Notes: a model not told the origin generated them from the letters alone. Numbered from the stretch's first letter, positions 1 through 9,484 are shown. The stretch: DNA of 64,000 bases from Chitinophagales bacterium (GCA_020636505.1 JACJXR010000008.1:1-64000), one strand, 5' to 3'. Translations and numbers: made by a program.

Positions 1-129
1 ATATTAAAAGAGAACGGGTACAAGTCATATGTGATAACCAAGGAAGGTGAGACAGAGCAAGCGGATGATATATTGTCCGTAATGTCACGTATGGGTAGTA
101 CTTCGGAGAATATTGTATTTAAAAGATAA
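1..129 (+). CDS. C-terminal fragment of an unidentified protein
   Basis: An open frame enters from the left edge and ends at TAA 127-129. It gives 42 residues, starting ILKENGYKSYVITKEG and ending ENIVFKR. The start lies outside the window. The fragment is charged, has no membrane segment, and I do not recognise it. It lies 25 bp upstream of prfA on the same strand, so the two may be cotranscribed. Base composition matches the neighbours. The preceding genomic sequence is needed to name it. Confidence 0.6.
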   Translation: MLKENGYKSYVITKEGETEQADDILSVMSRMGSTSENIVFKR

Positions 130-154
130 TAAATAACGTTTCAAACGGTTTATA

Positions 155-1231
155 ATGCTTGATAAGTTAGAAGCGATATCGGCCAGGTTCGATGAGTTGG
201 GAGTAGCACTTACCAACCCCGAGATAGTGGCGAACAACAAAAAGTACGCGGAACTCAGTAAGGAGTATCGCAAGCTTGAGCCTATAATCGAGGCCAGAAA
301 GAAATACAGGAACTGTGTCGATAGCCTTGATTTTGCCAAAGAAGTATTGGCAAGTGAAAGTGATGATGAGTTGAGGCAGTTGGCCAAAGACGACCTTGAT
401 AAGTTGGAAGAAGAGAAGGAGCAGTTGGAAGAAGAGATAAAGCTGATGCTGATACCTAAAGACCCTGAAGATGAGAAGAACGTGATATTGGAGATACGAG
501 CGGGTACAGGTGGCGACGAGGCCAGCCTGTTTGCCGGCGATTTGTTGCGTATGTACTTGAAGTTTGCAGAGAAGAAAGGTTGGAAAGTGGCCGTGCTTTC
601 AGATACTGAAGGTACTGTTGGTGGATACAAAGAAGTGCAGTTGGAAGTGCAAGGTGATGATGTGTACGGTACATTGAAGTTTGAAAGCGGTGTACACCGT
701 GTGCAGAGGGTTCCTGCTACAGAAGCGAGTGGTAGGCTACACACATCGGCTGCTACGGTTGCGGTAATGCCCGAAGCGGAAGAGGTGGATTTCGAATTGA
801 AGGAAAGTGATGTGAAAATGGAAACGGCCCGAAGTGGTGGTGCAGGTGGACAGAACGTGAACAAGGTGGAAACCAAAGTTTTGTTGACACACATACCTAC
901 AGGTACGGTTGTAATATGCCAAACGGAACGTACGCAGTTGGGTAACCGCGAAAAGGCGATGCAGATGATGCGTACCAAACTGTACGAAGAAAAGGTACGT
1001 GAGCATGAAGAAGCCATTGCAAGCAGAAGAAAAAGCCTTGTTAGTACGGGTGACAGGTCGGCCAAGATAAGGACGTACAACTGGCCTCAAGGACGTATCA
1101 CAGACCACCGCATCAACATGACGGTGTATAACTTGGACGAGTTCATGAACGGTGATATAGAAGATATGGTGGAAGCCTTGAAACTGGCGGAAAACACTGA
1201 GAAAATGCAAGCCGGCGAAACGGTAATATAA
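155..1231 (+). CDS. prfA: Peptide chain release factor 1 (RF1)
   Basis: Class I release factor that reads UAA and UAG in the ribosomal A site and triggers hydrolysis of peptidyl-tRNA. The 358 residues match the usual RF1 length. The recognition-loop region reads RVPATEASGRLHTSAATV, with the PxT tripeptide of RF1 rather than the SPF of RF2. The catalytic GGQ is at residues 231-233 in the context SGGAGGQNVNKVETKV. The N-terminal third is charged and helical, as in domain 1 of the family. The glutamine of GGQ is normally methylated by PrmC, which is not encoded here. The ATG at 155 gives the canonical N-terminus. The identification is secure. Confidence 0.97.
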   Translation: MLDKLEAISARFDELGVALTNPEIVANNKKYAELSKEYRKLEPIIEARKKYRNCVDSLDFAKEVLASESDDELRQLAKDDLDKLEEEKEQLEEEIKLMLIPKDPEDEKNVILEIRAGTGGDEASLFAGDLLRMYLKFAEKKGWKVAVLSDTEGTVGGYKEVQLEVQGDDVYGTLKFESGVHRVQRVPATEASGRLHTSAATVAVMPEAEEVDFELKESDVKMETARSGGAGGQNVNKVETKVLLTHIPTGTVVICQTERTQLGNREKAMQMMRTKLYEEKVREHEEAIASRRKSLVSTGDRSAKIRTYNWPQGRITDHRINMTVYNLDEFMNGDIEDMVEALKLAENTEKMQAGETVI

Positions 1232-1299
1232 TGCCCAAGCTGCCTGCATTTCCGATAAAATAACTAAGTTTAATCTTTAATAATCATACAAGAAATACA

Positions 1300-2226
1300 A
1301 TGAGTAATCCTCGTTTTGATCTGGTAGACATTGCACAAACCCTGCACAAACGCAGGAAGATGCTTTTAATAGCCGTAATAATATCCGCTTTGTTGGGCGG
1401 TTTGTTTTATGTCGTTGGGCAGAAAAAATACAAAGCCGAGGCGGAGTATATCGTTTCCAACCCTTTGTATGCAGATAGGAACAACCTCTTCCGTACTCGT
1501 GATACTCGTTTCGTGGATTACTTCGGTGGAGATGATGACATCGACCGTATACTGTCCATAGCCAATTCGGATACATTGCGCAACGCGGTGTTGGATAAAC
1601 TCAATCTTTGGGAAGTATACAAGTTGGACAAGTCCAACCCCGATGACAGATTGGAAATGAGAGAAAGGTTCCAAAAGCATTTCAAAATGGAACGTACCGA
1701 ATACACAACCGCCAAAGTGTATTATACCGATACCGACCCTGACCGTGCGGCCGAAGTGGTGAACCTTGCCATGGAGATATGTGAGAATATTTTCCGCGGC
1801 TATTATATCAAGATGAAGGACAACGTAGCGGGTTCAATAAAAGACAGAGTTGAGGAGATAGATGCTAGCGTGGATGAGAACACGACTGAAATGGTGAAAA
1901 TAGCCAAGGAGTTGGAAGGTACAAGAGACTACGCGGCAAGAGAAATGCTCAACATCAAGTACAAAAAGCTTTCTGCGGTAAACGATCAATTGATACAAGA
2001 CAGGGCGCGTAACGTGTCGTTGCTTAATGAGTTTATGACAGGTGTGGATTCAAAAGACAGAAACCGCTACTTGCAAGTGATAACTCCTGCAACTCCACCG
2101 TTGAAACCTGCAGGCATCGGATTGGCTTTGACCATAATTGGTGCGGCTTTCTTTGGTTTCTTCTTTATCGGAATCTATATTCTTATTGTCAGTTACTACC
2201 GCTTACTAATAGCTGAGCAGCGTTGA
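1300..2226 (+). CDS. Wzz-like polysaccharide chain-length/co-polymerase protein
   Basis: A 308-residue inner-membrane protein with the two-helix topology of polysaccharide co-polymerases. There is a cytoplasmic N-tail, a first membrane helix at about residues 21-39, a largely helical periplasmic domain, and a second helix at about 273-300. It ends shortly after the second helix, so the tyrosine-kinase domain of Wzc-type proteins is absent. The family controls chain length of surface polysaccharide. The TGA stop overlaps the TTG start of the O-antigen ligase-like gene (shared bases 2223-2226), which implies translational coupling. No glycosyltransferases are adjacent, so the polysaccharide is unknown. 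Confidence 0.75.
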   Translation: MSNPRFDLVDIAQTLHKRRKMLLIAVIISALLGGLFYVVGQKKYKAEAEYIVSNPLYADRNNLFRTRDTRFVDYFGGDDDIDRILSIANSDTLRNAVLDKLNLWEVYKLDKSNPDDRLEMRERFQKHFKMERTEYTTAKVYYTDTDPDRAAEVVNLAMEICENIFRGYYIKMKDNVAGSIKDRVEEIDASVDENTTEMVKIAKELEGTRDYAAREMLNIKYKKLSAVNDQLIQDRARNVSLLNEFMTGVDSKDRNRYLQVITPATPPLKPAGIGLALTIIGAAFFGFFFIGIYILIVSYYRLLIAEQR

Positions 2227-3707
2227 TACAACAACTGAACATAAGTGAGAAGTGGCTGATGCGCATCGGCTTTGTCGTGTTGTTTTTAAGTGTGATGCTT
2301 TTTGCAGCCACTCAAAACTATAAGGCATTGTTGTTGCCGTTGGGCTTCATCTTCATGTGTCTGTTGTTTGTGAACTGGAAAATGGCTTATTGGCTGTTCC
2401 TGTTTACCATACCGCTATCGATAGATTTTCAGATAACAGGGTCCTTATCCACCTCATTGCCGGATGAGCCGTTGATGTGGGTGTTCATGTTCTTGTTCCC
2501 ATTCATATTCTTTAGCAACCCTAAGGTGTTGGCTAAAGACAAATGGTGGCGCGACCCGATAGTCACACTTATCATCTTGCAATTCCTATGGATGATTGTG
2601 GCGGTGATATTTTCAAAAGAGTTCATTTTGTCGGCCAAGTTCATGGCGGCCAAATCATGGTTCTTGATATGCTTCTTCATTTTGCCCTACTATGTGTTCA
2701 GAGAGAAGAAGGATTTTCGCCATGCATTCATTCTGTTTATAGCACCGATACTGATGACAATGTGCATCATTATGGTGCGTCATGCGGCACGTGGTTTTCA
2801 CTTTTATAAAGTGGAGCAAGCCATTGGAGATCTGTATTACAATCACGTAGATTATTCTGCGGTATTGTCCATAGTGTTCCCATTGCTGTTCGTGGCAATA
2901 CCTATGTCGCGCAAATGGCGTAACCCGTTTGTGAATATCGCACTGATAGGCTTGATAGCTTTCTTCATACCTGCCATATATCTAACGTATGCACGTGCTG
3001 CGCTTGTAGCAGTGGCATTTGCATTTGCAGTGGCCATCGCCATACGTTTACGTTTGGTAAATCTCGCTATGCCGGTATTCTACGCATTGATAGCAATGCT
3101 GGTCATCTTCATGGCTAAGGACAATAGGTTTATCAACTTCCGTCCCAACTATGAGAAGACGTACATGCACAAGAACTTCACTGAACACATGATTGCAACG
3201 TTCAGAGGTGAGGACATGTCTTCGATGGAGCGCCTTTATCGTTGGATAGCTGCTATGCGTATGAGTAAGGACGAGCCTGTGAAAGGGTGGGGACCGAACG
3301 CATTCTATTATTACTACAAACCTTATGCGGTAAGCTCATTCAAAACATATGTGAGCCGCAATGTCGAAAAGTCTACCACGCACAACTACTTCCTCTACAT
3401 GTTGGTGGAACAGGGTTGGCCTGCGATGATAATCTATGCCATATTGGTGATGGTGGCATTGGCTCATGCTCAAAAAACGTACTTCCGCTTCAAGGATAAA
3501 TTTTATCGTTATTGCACGCTTGGTGCCGTGATGATGTTCAGCTCAGGGTTCATCAACAACTTCTTCTCAGAGTTGCTGGAAACACACAAAGTGGGTTCGC
3601 TGATGTATATCAGTCTCGGGGTACTTGTAGTACTACGACGTATCAGTAACGAGTTGTTGGAAAAAGAAAAGCAGGAAGAAGCCAAGGCCGAGCTTAGGCC
3701 CCGGTAG
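2223..3707 (+). CDS. O-antigen ligase / Wzy-like polymerase membrane protein
   Basis: A 494-residue polytopic membrane protein with about ten to twelve hydrophobic segments and a large extracytoplasmic loop at about residues 300-380, as in the WaaL/Wzy (Wzy_C) superfamily. That family transfers or polymerises undecaprenyl-linked glycans. Supporting features are the long loop between late helices with KGWGPNAFYYYYKPY and a histidine/tyrosine-rich STTHNYFLYMLVEQG stretch, the usual position of Wzy_C motifs. The start is TTG at 2223, overlapping the upstream stop. An ATG at codon 13 (2259) is an alternative. The charged C-terminal tail overlaps the convergent ispG stop by 14 bp. Ligase and polymerase cannot be told apart from sequence alone. 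Confidence 0.75.
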   Translation: MIQQLNISEKWLMRIGFVVLFLSVMLFAATQNYKALLLPLGFIFMCLLFVNWKMAYWLFLFTIPLSIDFQITGSLSTSLPDEPLMWVFMFLFPFIFFSNPKVLAKDKWWRDPIVTLIILQFLWMIVAVIFSKEFILSAKFMAAKSWFLICFFILPYYVFREKKDFRHAFILFIAPILMTMCIIMVRHAARGFHFYKVEQAIGDLYYNHVDYSAVLSIVFPLLFVAIPMSRKWRNPFVNIALIGLIAFFIPAIYLTYARAALVAVAFAFAVAIAIRLRLVNLAMPVFYALIAMLVIFMAKDNRFINFRPNYEKTYMHKNFTEHMIATFRGEDMSSMERLYRWIAAMRMSKDEPVKGWGPNAFYYYYKPYAVSSFKTYVSRNVEKSTTHNYFLYMLVEQGWPAMIIYAILVMVALAHAQKTYFRFKDKFYRYCTLGAVMMFSSGFINNFFSELLETHKVGSLMYISLGVLVVLRRISNELLEKEKQEEAKAELRPR

Positions 3708-5703
3708 GTTCTATCCAAACTTCATTGTCTTTCAGTATCTGAATAAGTTCGTCAACAGCTATTTCGCTTGGGACGTTACGTTTCACAACCTCTTTGTTTT
3801 TGTACAAGGTTATTTTACCCGGACCACTTCCCACATAACCGAAATCGGCATCGGCCATTTCTCCCGGTCCGTTTACGATACACCCCATGATAGCGATCTT
3901 CACACCTTTCAAGTGATTGGTGGCGTTGCGTATCATAGCTGTGGTGTCTTGTAGGTCAAACAGTGTACGACCACAACTTGGGCAACTGATATATTCCGTT
4001 TTGCTGATGCGCGTGCGTGTGGCTTGCAGTATGGAGAAAGAAGTGTTGTTCAGAAATTGATGATTGTTGCTCACAGGTAAGTAAGTTCTGCCACTCACTT
4101 TTATGTTGTCTATCTCCAACATATGGTTCCACAGCCAAATCCCATCACCGTATCCATCCAACATCAAACCGCCTGCGTTGGTGGCAAAGTCTATCAATTG
4201 CTCATCTACTGTTTTTTCTTTGTTCTCCACACAGAGTATTACAGGACATTCTACGTTTTGCTTTTGCAACTCGATAAGGAATCTCCTGACAGATGGCATA
4301 CTGTGTTTGTTGCTACTGTCCTGACAAAGCACCGCTTTAGGGTTGCTTTTGACTTTTGCGATCAGTTGCTGTAAAGTATCCCATTCGACATTCGCATTTA
4401 CATGAACGAAATGCAGTGTATCCAGGCTTTCTTCATAGGACAAGTAATCCTCCATTTTGAAGAACGGATGATACTTATTTTTGTCCGTGGCATTTTGCCA
4501 AGCCTTGTGATTGCAAATCACTTGCAATGTACCGGGTAGATTGAAGTCAAGCAGTTTATCACCTGTGTATATGTAGTCTGCAGCTGCATCTCCGATGTTC
4601 CACTTGTCGGTGATTTCGTTGTACACATAGCCGATACAGTTGAGGTCTGTTGGAGTGATGGTTTCATCATCCATATAGTCTGCAACAACTATCGGCACAT
4701 GTTCGCCACCAATATTTTGTATTGTAGATGTATGTCTTTTTTTATACTCAAAAGGACTGTATGGCAATATTATTTTATCGCTTCCTTCTATCGGCTGTAT
4801 GGCTTGATGATTGGTCCTGTCCGCATATCTATTCACGATGTCTCGACAAACAGGTATCTCAAATTCAGGGTCTTCGGTTAATGATACACGTATCGTATCC
4901 CCAATGCCATCTTCTAAGAGTGTACCTATACCTATCGCACTTTTTATCCTGCCATCTTCTCCATCACCTGCTTCAGTTACGCCCAAGTGCAGTGGATAAC
5001 ATTCACCGAATTCTTCGTCCATCTTCTGCACCAGCAATCTGTACGCCTGCACCATCACTTGCGGATTGCTCGACTTCATGCTGAGTATTATCTGATGATA
5101 GCTTTCATCACGAGCTATTCGCAAAAATTCCATGGCGCTTTCCACCATCCCTATCGGCGTGTCACCATAGCGGCTCATGATTCGGTCGCTTAAGGAACCG
5201 TGGTTGGTGCCTATACGCATGGCAGTGCCGTACTCCTTACATATTTTCACAAGTGGTACAAAACGGTCTCTTATTCTGTCTATCTCTGCGGCATATGCTG
5301 CGTCGGTATATTCTATAAAGTCGAATTTCTTTTTATCGGCATAGTTACCGGGGTTCACACGCACTTTCTCAATTATTCTGGCGGCTATTTCCGCAGCATT
5401 GGGTGTAAAGTGTATGTCGGCTACCAAAGGTGTGGTATATCCTTTGTCGTTCAGTATTTTTTTAATGACTGCAAGGTTCTCCGCTTCTTTTTTACTGGGT
5501 GCTGTTATTCTTACCAATTCCGCTCCCGCTTCAATACATCTGATACACTCCGCCACTGTTTTTTCGGTATCCATGGTATCGGCAGTGGTCATGGTTTGTA
5601 TGCGAATGGGGTTGCCATTACCTAGCAATAGGTCGCCGATCCTTACTTCTTTGGTTTGAAGTCTCTTGTATTCCGTAAGCGAATTGCAGTAGATTCCCTT
5701 CAT
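3694..5703 (-). CDS. ispG: 4-hydroxy-3-methylbut-2-en-1-yl diphosphate synthase, long form
   Basis: Penultimate enzyme of the MEP isoprenoid pathway. It converts MEcPP to HMBPP using a [4Fe-4S] cluster and reduced ferredoxin or flavodoxin. The N-terminal TIM barrel begins with IRIQTMTTADTMDTEKTV. The three cluster ligands are in the C-terminal domain: C574 and C577 (SCPSCGRTLFD) and C608 (GCIVNGPGEMADADFGY). At 669 residues it is the three-domain form found in Bacteroidota, Chlamydiae and plastids, with a roughly 250-residue insertion between barrel and reductase-like domain that the 370-residue E. coli enzyme lacks. It is monocistronic here, with a TACCTTTG box upstream. Confidence 0.96.
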   Translation of the reverse strand: MKGIYCNSLTEYKRLQTKEVRIGDLLLGNGNPIRIQTMTTADTMDTEKTVAECIRCIEAGAELVRITAPSKKEAENLAVIKKILNDKGYTTPLVADIHFTPNAAEIAARIIEKVRVNPGNYADKKKFDFIEYTDAAYAAEIDRIRDRFVPLVKICKEYGTAMRIGTNHGSLSDRIMSRYGDTPIGMVESAMEFLRIARDESYHQIILSMKSSNPQVMVQAYRLLVQKMDEEFGECYPLHLGVTEAGDGEDGRIKSAIGIGTLLEDGIGDTIRVSLTEDPEFEIPVCRDIVNRYADRTNHQAIQPIEGSDKIILPYSPFEYKKRHTSTIQNIGGEHVPIVVADYMDDETITPTDLNCIGYVYNEITDKWNIGDAAADYIYTGDKLLDFNLPGTLQVICNHKAWQNATDKNKYHPFFKMEDYLSYEESLDTLHFVHVNANVEWDTLQQLIAKVKSNPKAVLCQDSSNKHSMPSVRRFLIELQKQNVECPVILCVENKEKTVDEQLIDFATNAGGLMLDGYGDGIWLWNHMLEIDNIKVSGRTYLPVSNNHQFLNNTSFSILQATRTRISKTEYISCPSCGRTLFDLQDTTAMIRNATNHLKGVKIAIMGCIVNGPGEMADADFGYVGSGPGKITLYKNKEVVKRNVPSEIAVDELIQILKDNEVWIEPTGA

Positions 5704-5723
5704 ATTCTATTTCCTGAACGATG

Positions 5724-5731
5724 CAAAGGTA
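5724..5731 (-). promoter_or_regulatory. Putative -7 promoter box (TACCTTTG) of ispG
   Basis: On the minus strand this reads TACCTTTG, an exact match to the Bacteroidota -7 consensus TAnnTTTG. It ends 20 bases before the ispG ATG. The expected -33 TTTG about 19-20 bases further up is only approximated by TTTC. Assignment rests on consensus and position. Confidence 0.5.
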
Positions 5732-5890
5732 GGCAATGAAGCTTTAGTGATTTGTGAAATAAATGGCTCATATAACAATAATATACAATTATTTACAGGT
5801 GTTGTTCACAATAATCTAAACATCCCTATTGCTCACAACTATATGTTTTTCAATTAAACAATCTTATTTTAGCATCTCAGAGAACAGCCG

Positions 5891-6652
5891 ATGGAGTACG
5901 AAATAAAACATTTTGGAAAATTCAAATATGTAGAAGAGGGCGAAGGAGAACCATTGGTTCTGTTGCATGGTCTATTCGGTGCGTTGAGCAACTTCAAAGA
6001 TCTGATAGATCATTTCAAAGCGACACATCGCGTTATCATACCGATGTTGCCTTTGTACGACCTTACACTTCCCAATACCACAGTATCAGGATTGGCCAAG
6101 CACGTGCAGAAATTCATTGACGCTCGTGGGTTGACCAATGTACATTTGCTTGGTAACTCTTTGGGAGGACATGTCGGTTTGGTGTATGCGCTCAATCATC
6201 AAGATATCATTAAAACCATTACGCTGACAGGTAGTTCGGGTTTGTTTGAGAACGGTATGGGAGAAACATACCCCAAGCGTGGTGATTACGAGTATATCAA
6301 GAAGAAGACAGAGCTTACATTTTATGATCCCAACGTTGCCACAAAAGAATTGGTGGATGAGGTCTACTCAATAGTGAACAACAGATTGAAAGCACTTAAG
6401 ATAATTTCTCTTGCACGCTCTGCCATCAAGCACAATCTTGGCGATGAATTGAGAGATATAAAAGTACCTGTTTGTCTTATATGGGGACAGAACGATACCA
6501 TCACACCGCCAATGGTTGCTGAGGAATTCAAGTCGATGCTTCCAAACTCGGAGCTGCATTGGATAGATAAGTGCGGCCATGCTCCTATGATGGAAGTGCC
6601 GGGCGAGTTCAACACCATATTGGCATCGTTCCTTGCCAAGCACCACGGGTAA
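5891..6652 (+). CDS. Alpha/beta-fold hydrolase
   Basis: A 253-residue cytoplasmic hydrolase with a complete triad. The nucleophile elbow is GNSLGG with S90, the acid is D202 in IWGQNDTITPP, and the histidine is H230 in KCGHAPMMEVP. The oxyanion HG motif is LLHGLFG near residues 24-30. This is the core layout of the alpha/beta hydrolase superfamily, closest by eye to carboxylesterases and MhpC-like C-C bond hydrolases. There is no signal peptide, so it acts in the cytoplasm. It is divergent from ispG and 89 bp upstream of the CBS gene. The substrate cannot be deduced. Confidence 0.9.
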   Translation: MEYEIKHFGKFKYVEEGEGEPLVLLHGLFGALSNFKDLIDHFKATHRVIIPMLPLYDLTLPNTTVSGLAKHVQKFIDARGLTNVHLLGNSLGGHVGLVYALNHQDIIKTITLTGSSGLFENGMGETYPKRGDYEYIKKKTELTFYDPNVATKELVDEVYSIVNNRLKALKIISLARSAIKHNLGDELRDIKVPVCLIWGQNDTITPPMVAEEFKSMLPNSELHWIDKCGHAPMMEVPGEFNTILASFLAKHHG

Positions 6653-6669
6653 GTAATGGCAATTATCTA

Positions 6670-6699
6670 TTGTTAGTACCGGAATTATCCGCACCTTTG
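6670..6699 (+). promoter_or_regulatory. Putative promoter TTG-N19-CACCTTTG before the CBS gene
   Basis: TTG at 6670-6672 and CACCTTTG at 6692-6699 are spaced by exactly 19 bases. This fits the Bacteroidota TTTG-N19-TAnnTTTG promoter with one mismatch in the -7 box. It would give a leader of about 38 bases before the ATG at 6742. Confidence 0.45.
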
Positions 6700-6741
6700 T
6701 AATAAATACCCTTAAGTAATTGAGTAAACAGACTGTCGTAC

Positions 6742-7404
6742 ATGTCTATTAAGAACGTTATAGCATACGAAGTTCCTACGTTAGATCCATCGGATACAGG
6801 TGATAAGGTTTTACAGCTGATGGATGACAACAATCTCGGTCAACTGCCTGTGGTGGTGAAGGAGCAATATGTGGCGTTGGTACAAGAGTCGGACCTTTTG
6901 GATTGGGAAACACCCGAGCAACCTATCAGCGCTTCGGATTTTCTGCGTTACAGCCCTGCTGTATTTGTGGAGAACCATCCTTACGAAGCACTGAAGTTGG
7001 CATACAACCAAAACCTATCGGTCATACCTGTTGTTAATGGTGAGAACGTTTATCAAGGTGCCGCTACAAGAGAGTCGTTACTGAAATTTTTGATGGAGGG
7101 CAGCGGATTGGAAGGGCCGGGAGGTATATTGGTATTGGAGATGAAGCCAATCGATTATAGCCTATACGAGATAGCCCGCATATGTGAAAGCGAAGATGTG
7201 GCTATACTTGGAACGCGTTTGTTTTCCAATACAGAAACAGGAAACATCGAATTGACGATAAAGACCAACCGCACCAACCTTGATGCATTGGCAAATTCCT
7301 ACGAGCGTTTCGGCTATACAGTAAAGGAGTTGTATGGAGAACATTCTGATAAGGATAATCTTATCGACAGATACAACTTGTTGATGACCTACATAAACAT
7401 GTAA
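6742..7404 (+). CDS. CBS domain protein
   Basis: A 220-residue soluble protein. Residues 1-125 form two tandem CBS motifs: MSIKNVIAYEVPTLDPSDTG with QLPVVVKEQYVALVQESDLL, and SPAVFVENHPYEALKLA with LSVIPVVNGENVYQGAATRE. CBS pairs usually bind adenosyl nucleotides and act as energy or redox sensors. The C-terminal half (about 130-220) looks like a small alpha/beta regulatory domain with no enzyme motif. It lies 8 bp upstream of the DUF3109 gene on the same strand, so the two are probably one operon. Ligand and partner are unknown. Confidence 0.85.
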   Translation: MSIKNVIAYEVPTLDPSDTGDKVLQLMDDNNLGQLPVVVKEQYVALVQESDLLDWETPEQPISASDFLRYSPAVFVENHPYEALKLAYNQNLSVIPVVNGENVYQGAATRESLLKFLMEGSGLEGPGGILVLEMKPIDYSLYEIARICESEDVAILGTRLFSNTETGNIELTIKTNRTNLDALANSYERFGYTVKELYGEHSDKDNLIDRYNLLMTYINM

Positions 7405-7412
7405 TAGTATTC

Positions 7413-7985
7413 ATGATCGCGATAGATAATGTACTGGTTAGTGATGATGTGGTGAAGGAGCAGTTCGTCTGCGACTTGACAAAGTGCAAAGGCGGATGTT
7501 GTGTGGATGGAGACTGTGGCGCACCGCTGACGGAAGAAGAAACAAAACTTGTAGCTGACAATTATCCCGCCATTAAGAAATATTTACCTGAAAAACATAT
7601 CCTTGAAGTTGAACAGCAGGGTACACACACTATCGATGATGAATTCGGGTATGTGACGCCTACCATAAACGGCGGTGTATGTGTATATGCTTACACCGAT
7701 TTTGCAGGTATTGTAAAATGTGGATTTGAACGTGCATGGAGAGAAGGGGAGATAGCTTTTCAAAAGCCCATATCTTGCCACCTTTATCCCATACGTATTA
7801 AGCAATTGCCCGACTACGAAGCGGTAAACTATTCTCCCAGAAAAATACTTTGCGCACCTGCATGTACATTGGGCGAAAAGTTGAGGGTTCCGGTTTATCA
7901 ATTCTTGAAAGATGCCTTGATTCGGAAGTATGGGCCTGATTTCTATGATGCGTTGGACGCTACCGCCAAGCACATGAACGAGTGA
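7413..7985 (+). CDS. DUF3109 family cysteine-rich protein
   Basis: A 190-residue protein with an N-terminal cysteine cluster (CDLTKCKGGCCVDGDCGAPL, residues about 21-40) and further cysteines at VCVYAY, KCGFERAW, SCHLYP and LCAPAC. This matches the DUF3109 family widespread in Bacteroidota, related to YkgJ-like putative metal or iron-sulfur proteins. The conserved ISCHLYPIR motif is present. It probably binds a metal cluster in the cytoplasm, but no activity is established. It follows the CBS gene closely and converges on rpoN with 5 bp between the stops. Confidence 0.85.
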   Translation: MIAIDNVLVSDDVVKEQFVCDLTKCKGGCCVDGDCGAPLTEEETKLVADNYPAIKKYLPEKHILEVEQQGTHTIDDEFGYVTPTINGGVCVYAYTDFAGIVKCGFERAWREGEIAFQKPISCHLYPIRIKQLPDYEAVNYSPRKILCAPACTLGEKLRVPVYQFLKDALIRKYGPDFYDALDATAKHMNE

Positions 7986-7990
7986 TCGCT

Positions 7991-9484
7991 TTACAATTCT
8001 TTTCTTAAACGAGCTACCGGTATATTCAGTTGCTCTCTGTATTTGGCAACCGTTCTGCGTGCGATATTATATCCTTTGTCTTGCAACATCTGAGTCAGTT
8101 TCTCGTCAGAGTATGGCTTGCGTTTGTTCTCTTCGTCTATTATCCCTTGCAGAATACTCTTCACCTCACGAGTGGATACTTCTTCGCCACTTTCTGTTTG
8201 CAATGATTCAGAGAAGAAGTATTTCAACTTGAATGTGCCGAACTCCGTTTGTACATATTTGCTGTTGGCAACACGCGATACTGTGGATACATCCAACAGT
8301 GTTATTTCAGCAATGTCCTTCAATATCATCGGGCGCAGCGTCATGTCATCTCCTGTCAAGAAAAACTCTTTTTGGAAACCGACGATGGCCTGCATTGTTT
8401 GCATCAATGTGTGCTGGCGTTGCTTGATGGCATCGATGAACCACTTGGCGGAGTCCAACTTCTGCTTGATGAACATGACCGCTTCTTTCTGACGCTTATC
8501 CTTTTTATTGCCTTCGTCATAGGCGCGCATCATATCCTTGTACTCTCCGGATACACGCAGTTCCGGAGCGTTCTTACTGTTCAAAGACAATTCCAACTTG
8601 CCGTTGTTGTTGTACACGAAAAAGTCGGGCAGGATATAGCTTTCCGCCTTGTTGACGATGGCAAATGCAGAACCCGGTTTGGGGTTCAGCTTTATGATGG
8701 TGTTGATGACGTTCTTTATTTCGTCGTTATCAACACCAAGGTGTTTCTGTATTTTATCGTAATGCTTCTTGGTAAACTCATTGAAGTGTTTGTCCACCAC
8801 ATCAAGTGCATGACTGAGTGTGGAGGTACGAGGTTCTATCCGCTCCAATTGTAAGTGTAAACACTCTTGCAGCGTATAAGCACATACTCCTGCCGGGTCA
8901 AACTGCTGTATGCTTTCTATTATTTCCTTTACTTCTTGCTCTGTGGTAATGATATTTCTCCCGAAAGCCAAGTCGTCTACCAATGCCGGTATTTCTCTGC
9001 GGAGATAACCGTCTTCGTCTATACTGCCTATTATTTGGTGGGCAATGGTTGTTCTTTGCTCATCCAGTCCAAGCATTTGCACTTGGTTCAGCAAATAGTC
9101 ATGAAAACCGGTCTCTACCCTTACCGGTGTGCCCGGTTGTTCGTTATCCTGATTGCCGTAATAGTCGTTGTTATATTCGTTGATGTTGTCGTCGTCTTCA
9201 TGCCTCAAATAGTCATCCAGATCAACGGTGTCAGCATTGTCATCACTCAGCTCCACATCGTCATATTCTTCTTCCTCTTCTTTGCTGTCCTTCAGGTTAT
9301 ATTCATCGTCTTCTTGGTCGCTCCCTTGCTCCAAGGCGGGATTTATCTCCAACTCTTCCTTGATGCGCTCTTCGAGGTTGGCAGTAGGTATCTGCAGCAG
9401 TTTCATCAGTTGAATCTGCTGTGGTGATAGTTTTTGAAGTAATTTCTGTTGTTGGGTCTGTCTCAGCATATCTGCTATTCTCAC
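7991..9484 (-). CDS. rpoN: RNA polymerase sigma-54 factor
   Basis: Alternative sigma factor that needs AAA+ activators and recognises -24/-12 promoters. The N-terminal activator-interacting region is glutamine and leucine rich (QQKLLQKLSPQQIQLMKLLQ). It is followed by a strongly acidic linker at about residues 55-110 (EEEEEYDDVELSDDNADTV), longer and more acidic than in proteobacteria. The core-binding domain follows, and the C-terminal RpoN box ARRTVAKYRE is at residues 475-484. The length of 497 is normal. No bacterial enhancer-binding protein lies in the window. Identification is secure. Confidence 0.97.
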   Translation of the reverse strand: MRIADMLRQTQQQKLLQKLSPQQIQLMKLLQIPTANLEERIKEELEINPALEQGSDQEDDEYNLKDSKEEEEEYDDVELSDDNADTVDLDDYLRHEDDDNINEYNNDYYGNQDNEQPGTPVRVETGFHDYLLNQVQMLGLDEQRTTIAHQIIGSIDEDGYLRREIPALVDDLAFGRNIITTEQEVKEIIESIQQFDPAGVCAYTLQECLHLQLERIEPRTSTLSHALDVVDKHFNEFTKKHYDKIQKHLGVDNDEIKNVINTIIKLNPKPGSAFAIVNKAESYILPDFFVYNNNGKLELSLNSKNAPELRVSGEYKDMMRAYDEGNKKDKRQKEAVMFIKQKLDSAKWFIDAIKQRQHTLMQTMQAIVGFQKEFFLTGDDMTLRPMILKDIAEITLLDVSTVSRVANSKYVQTEFGTFKLKYFFSESLQTESGEEVSTREVKSILQGIIDEENKRKPYSDEKLTQMLQDKGYNIARRTVAKYREQLNIPVARLRKEL

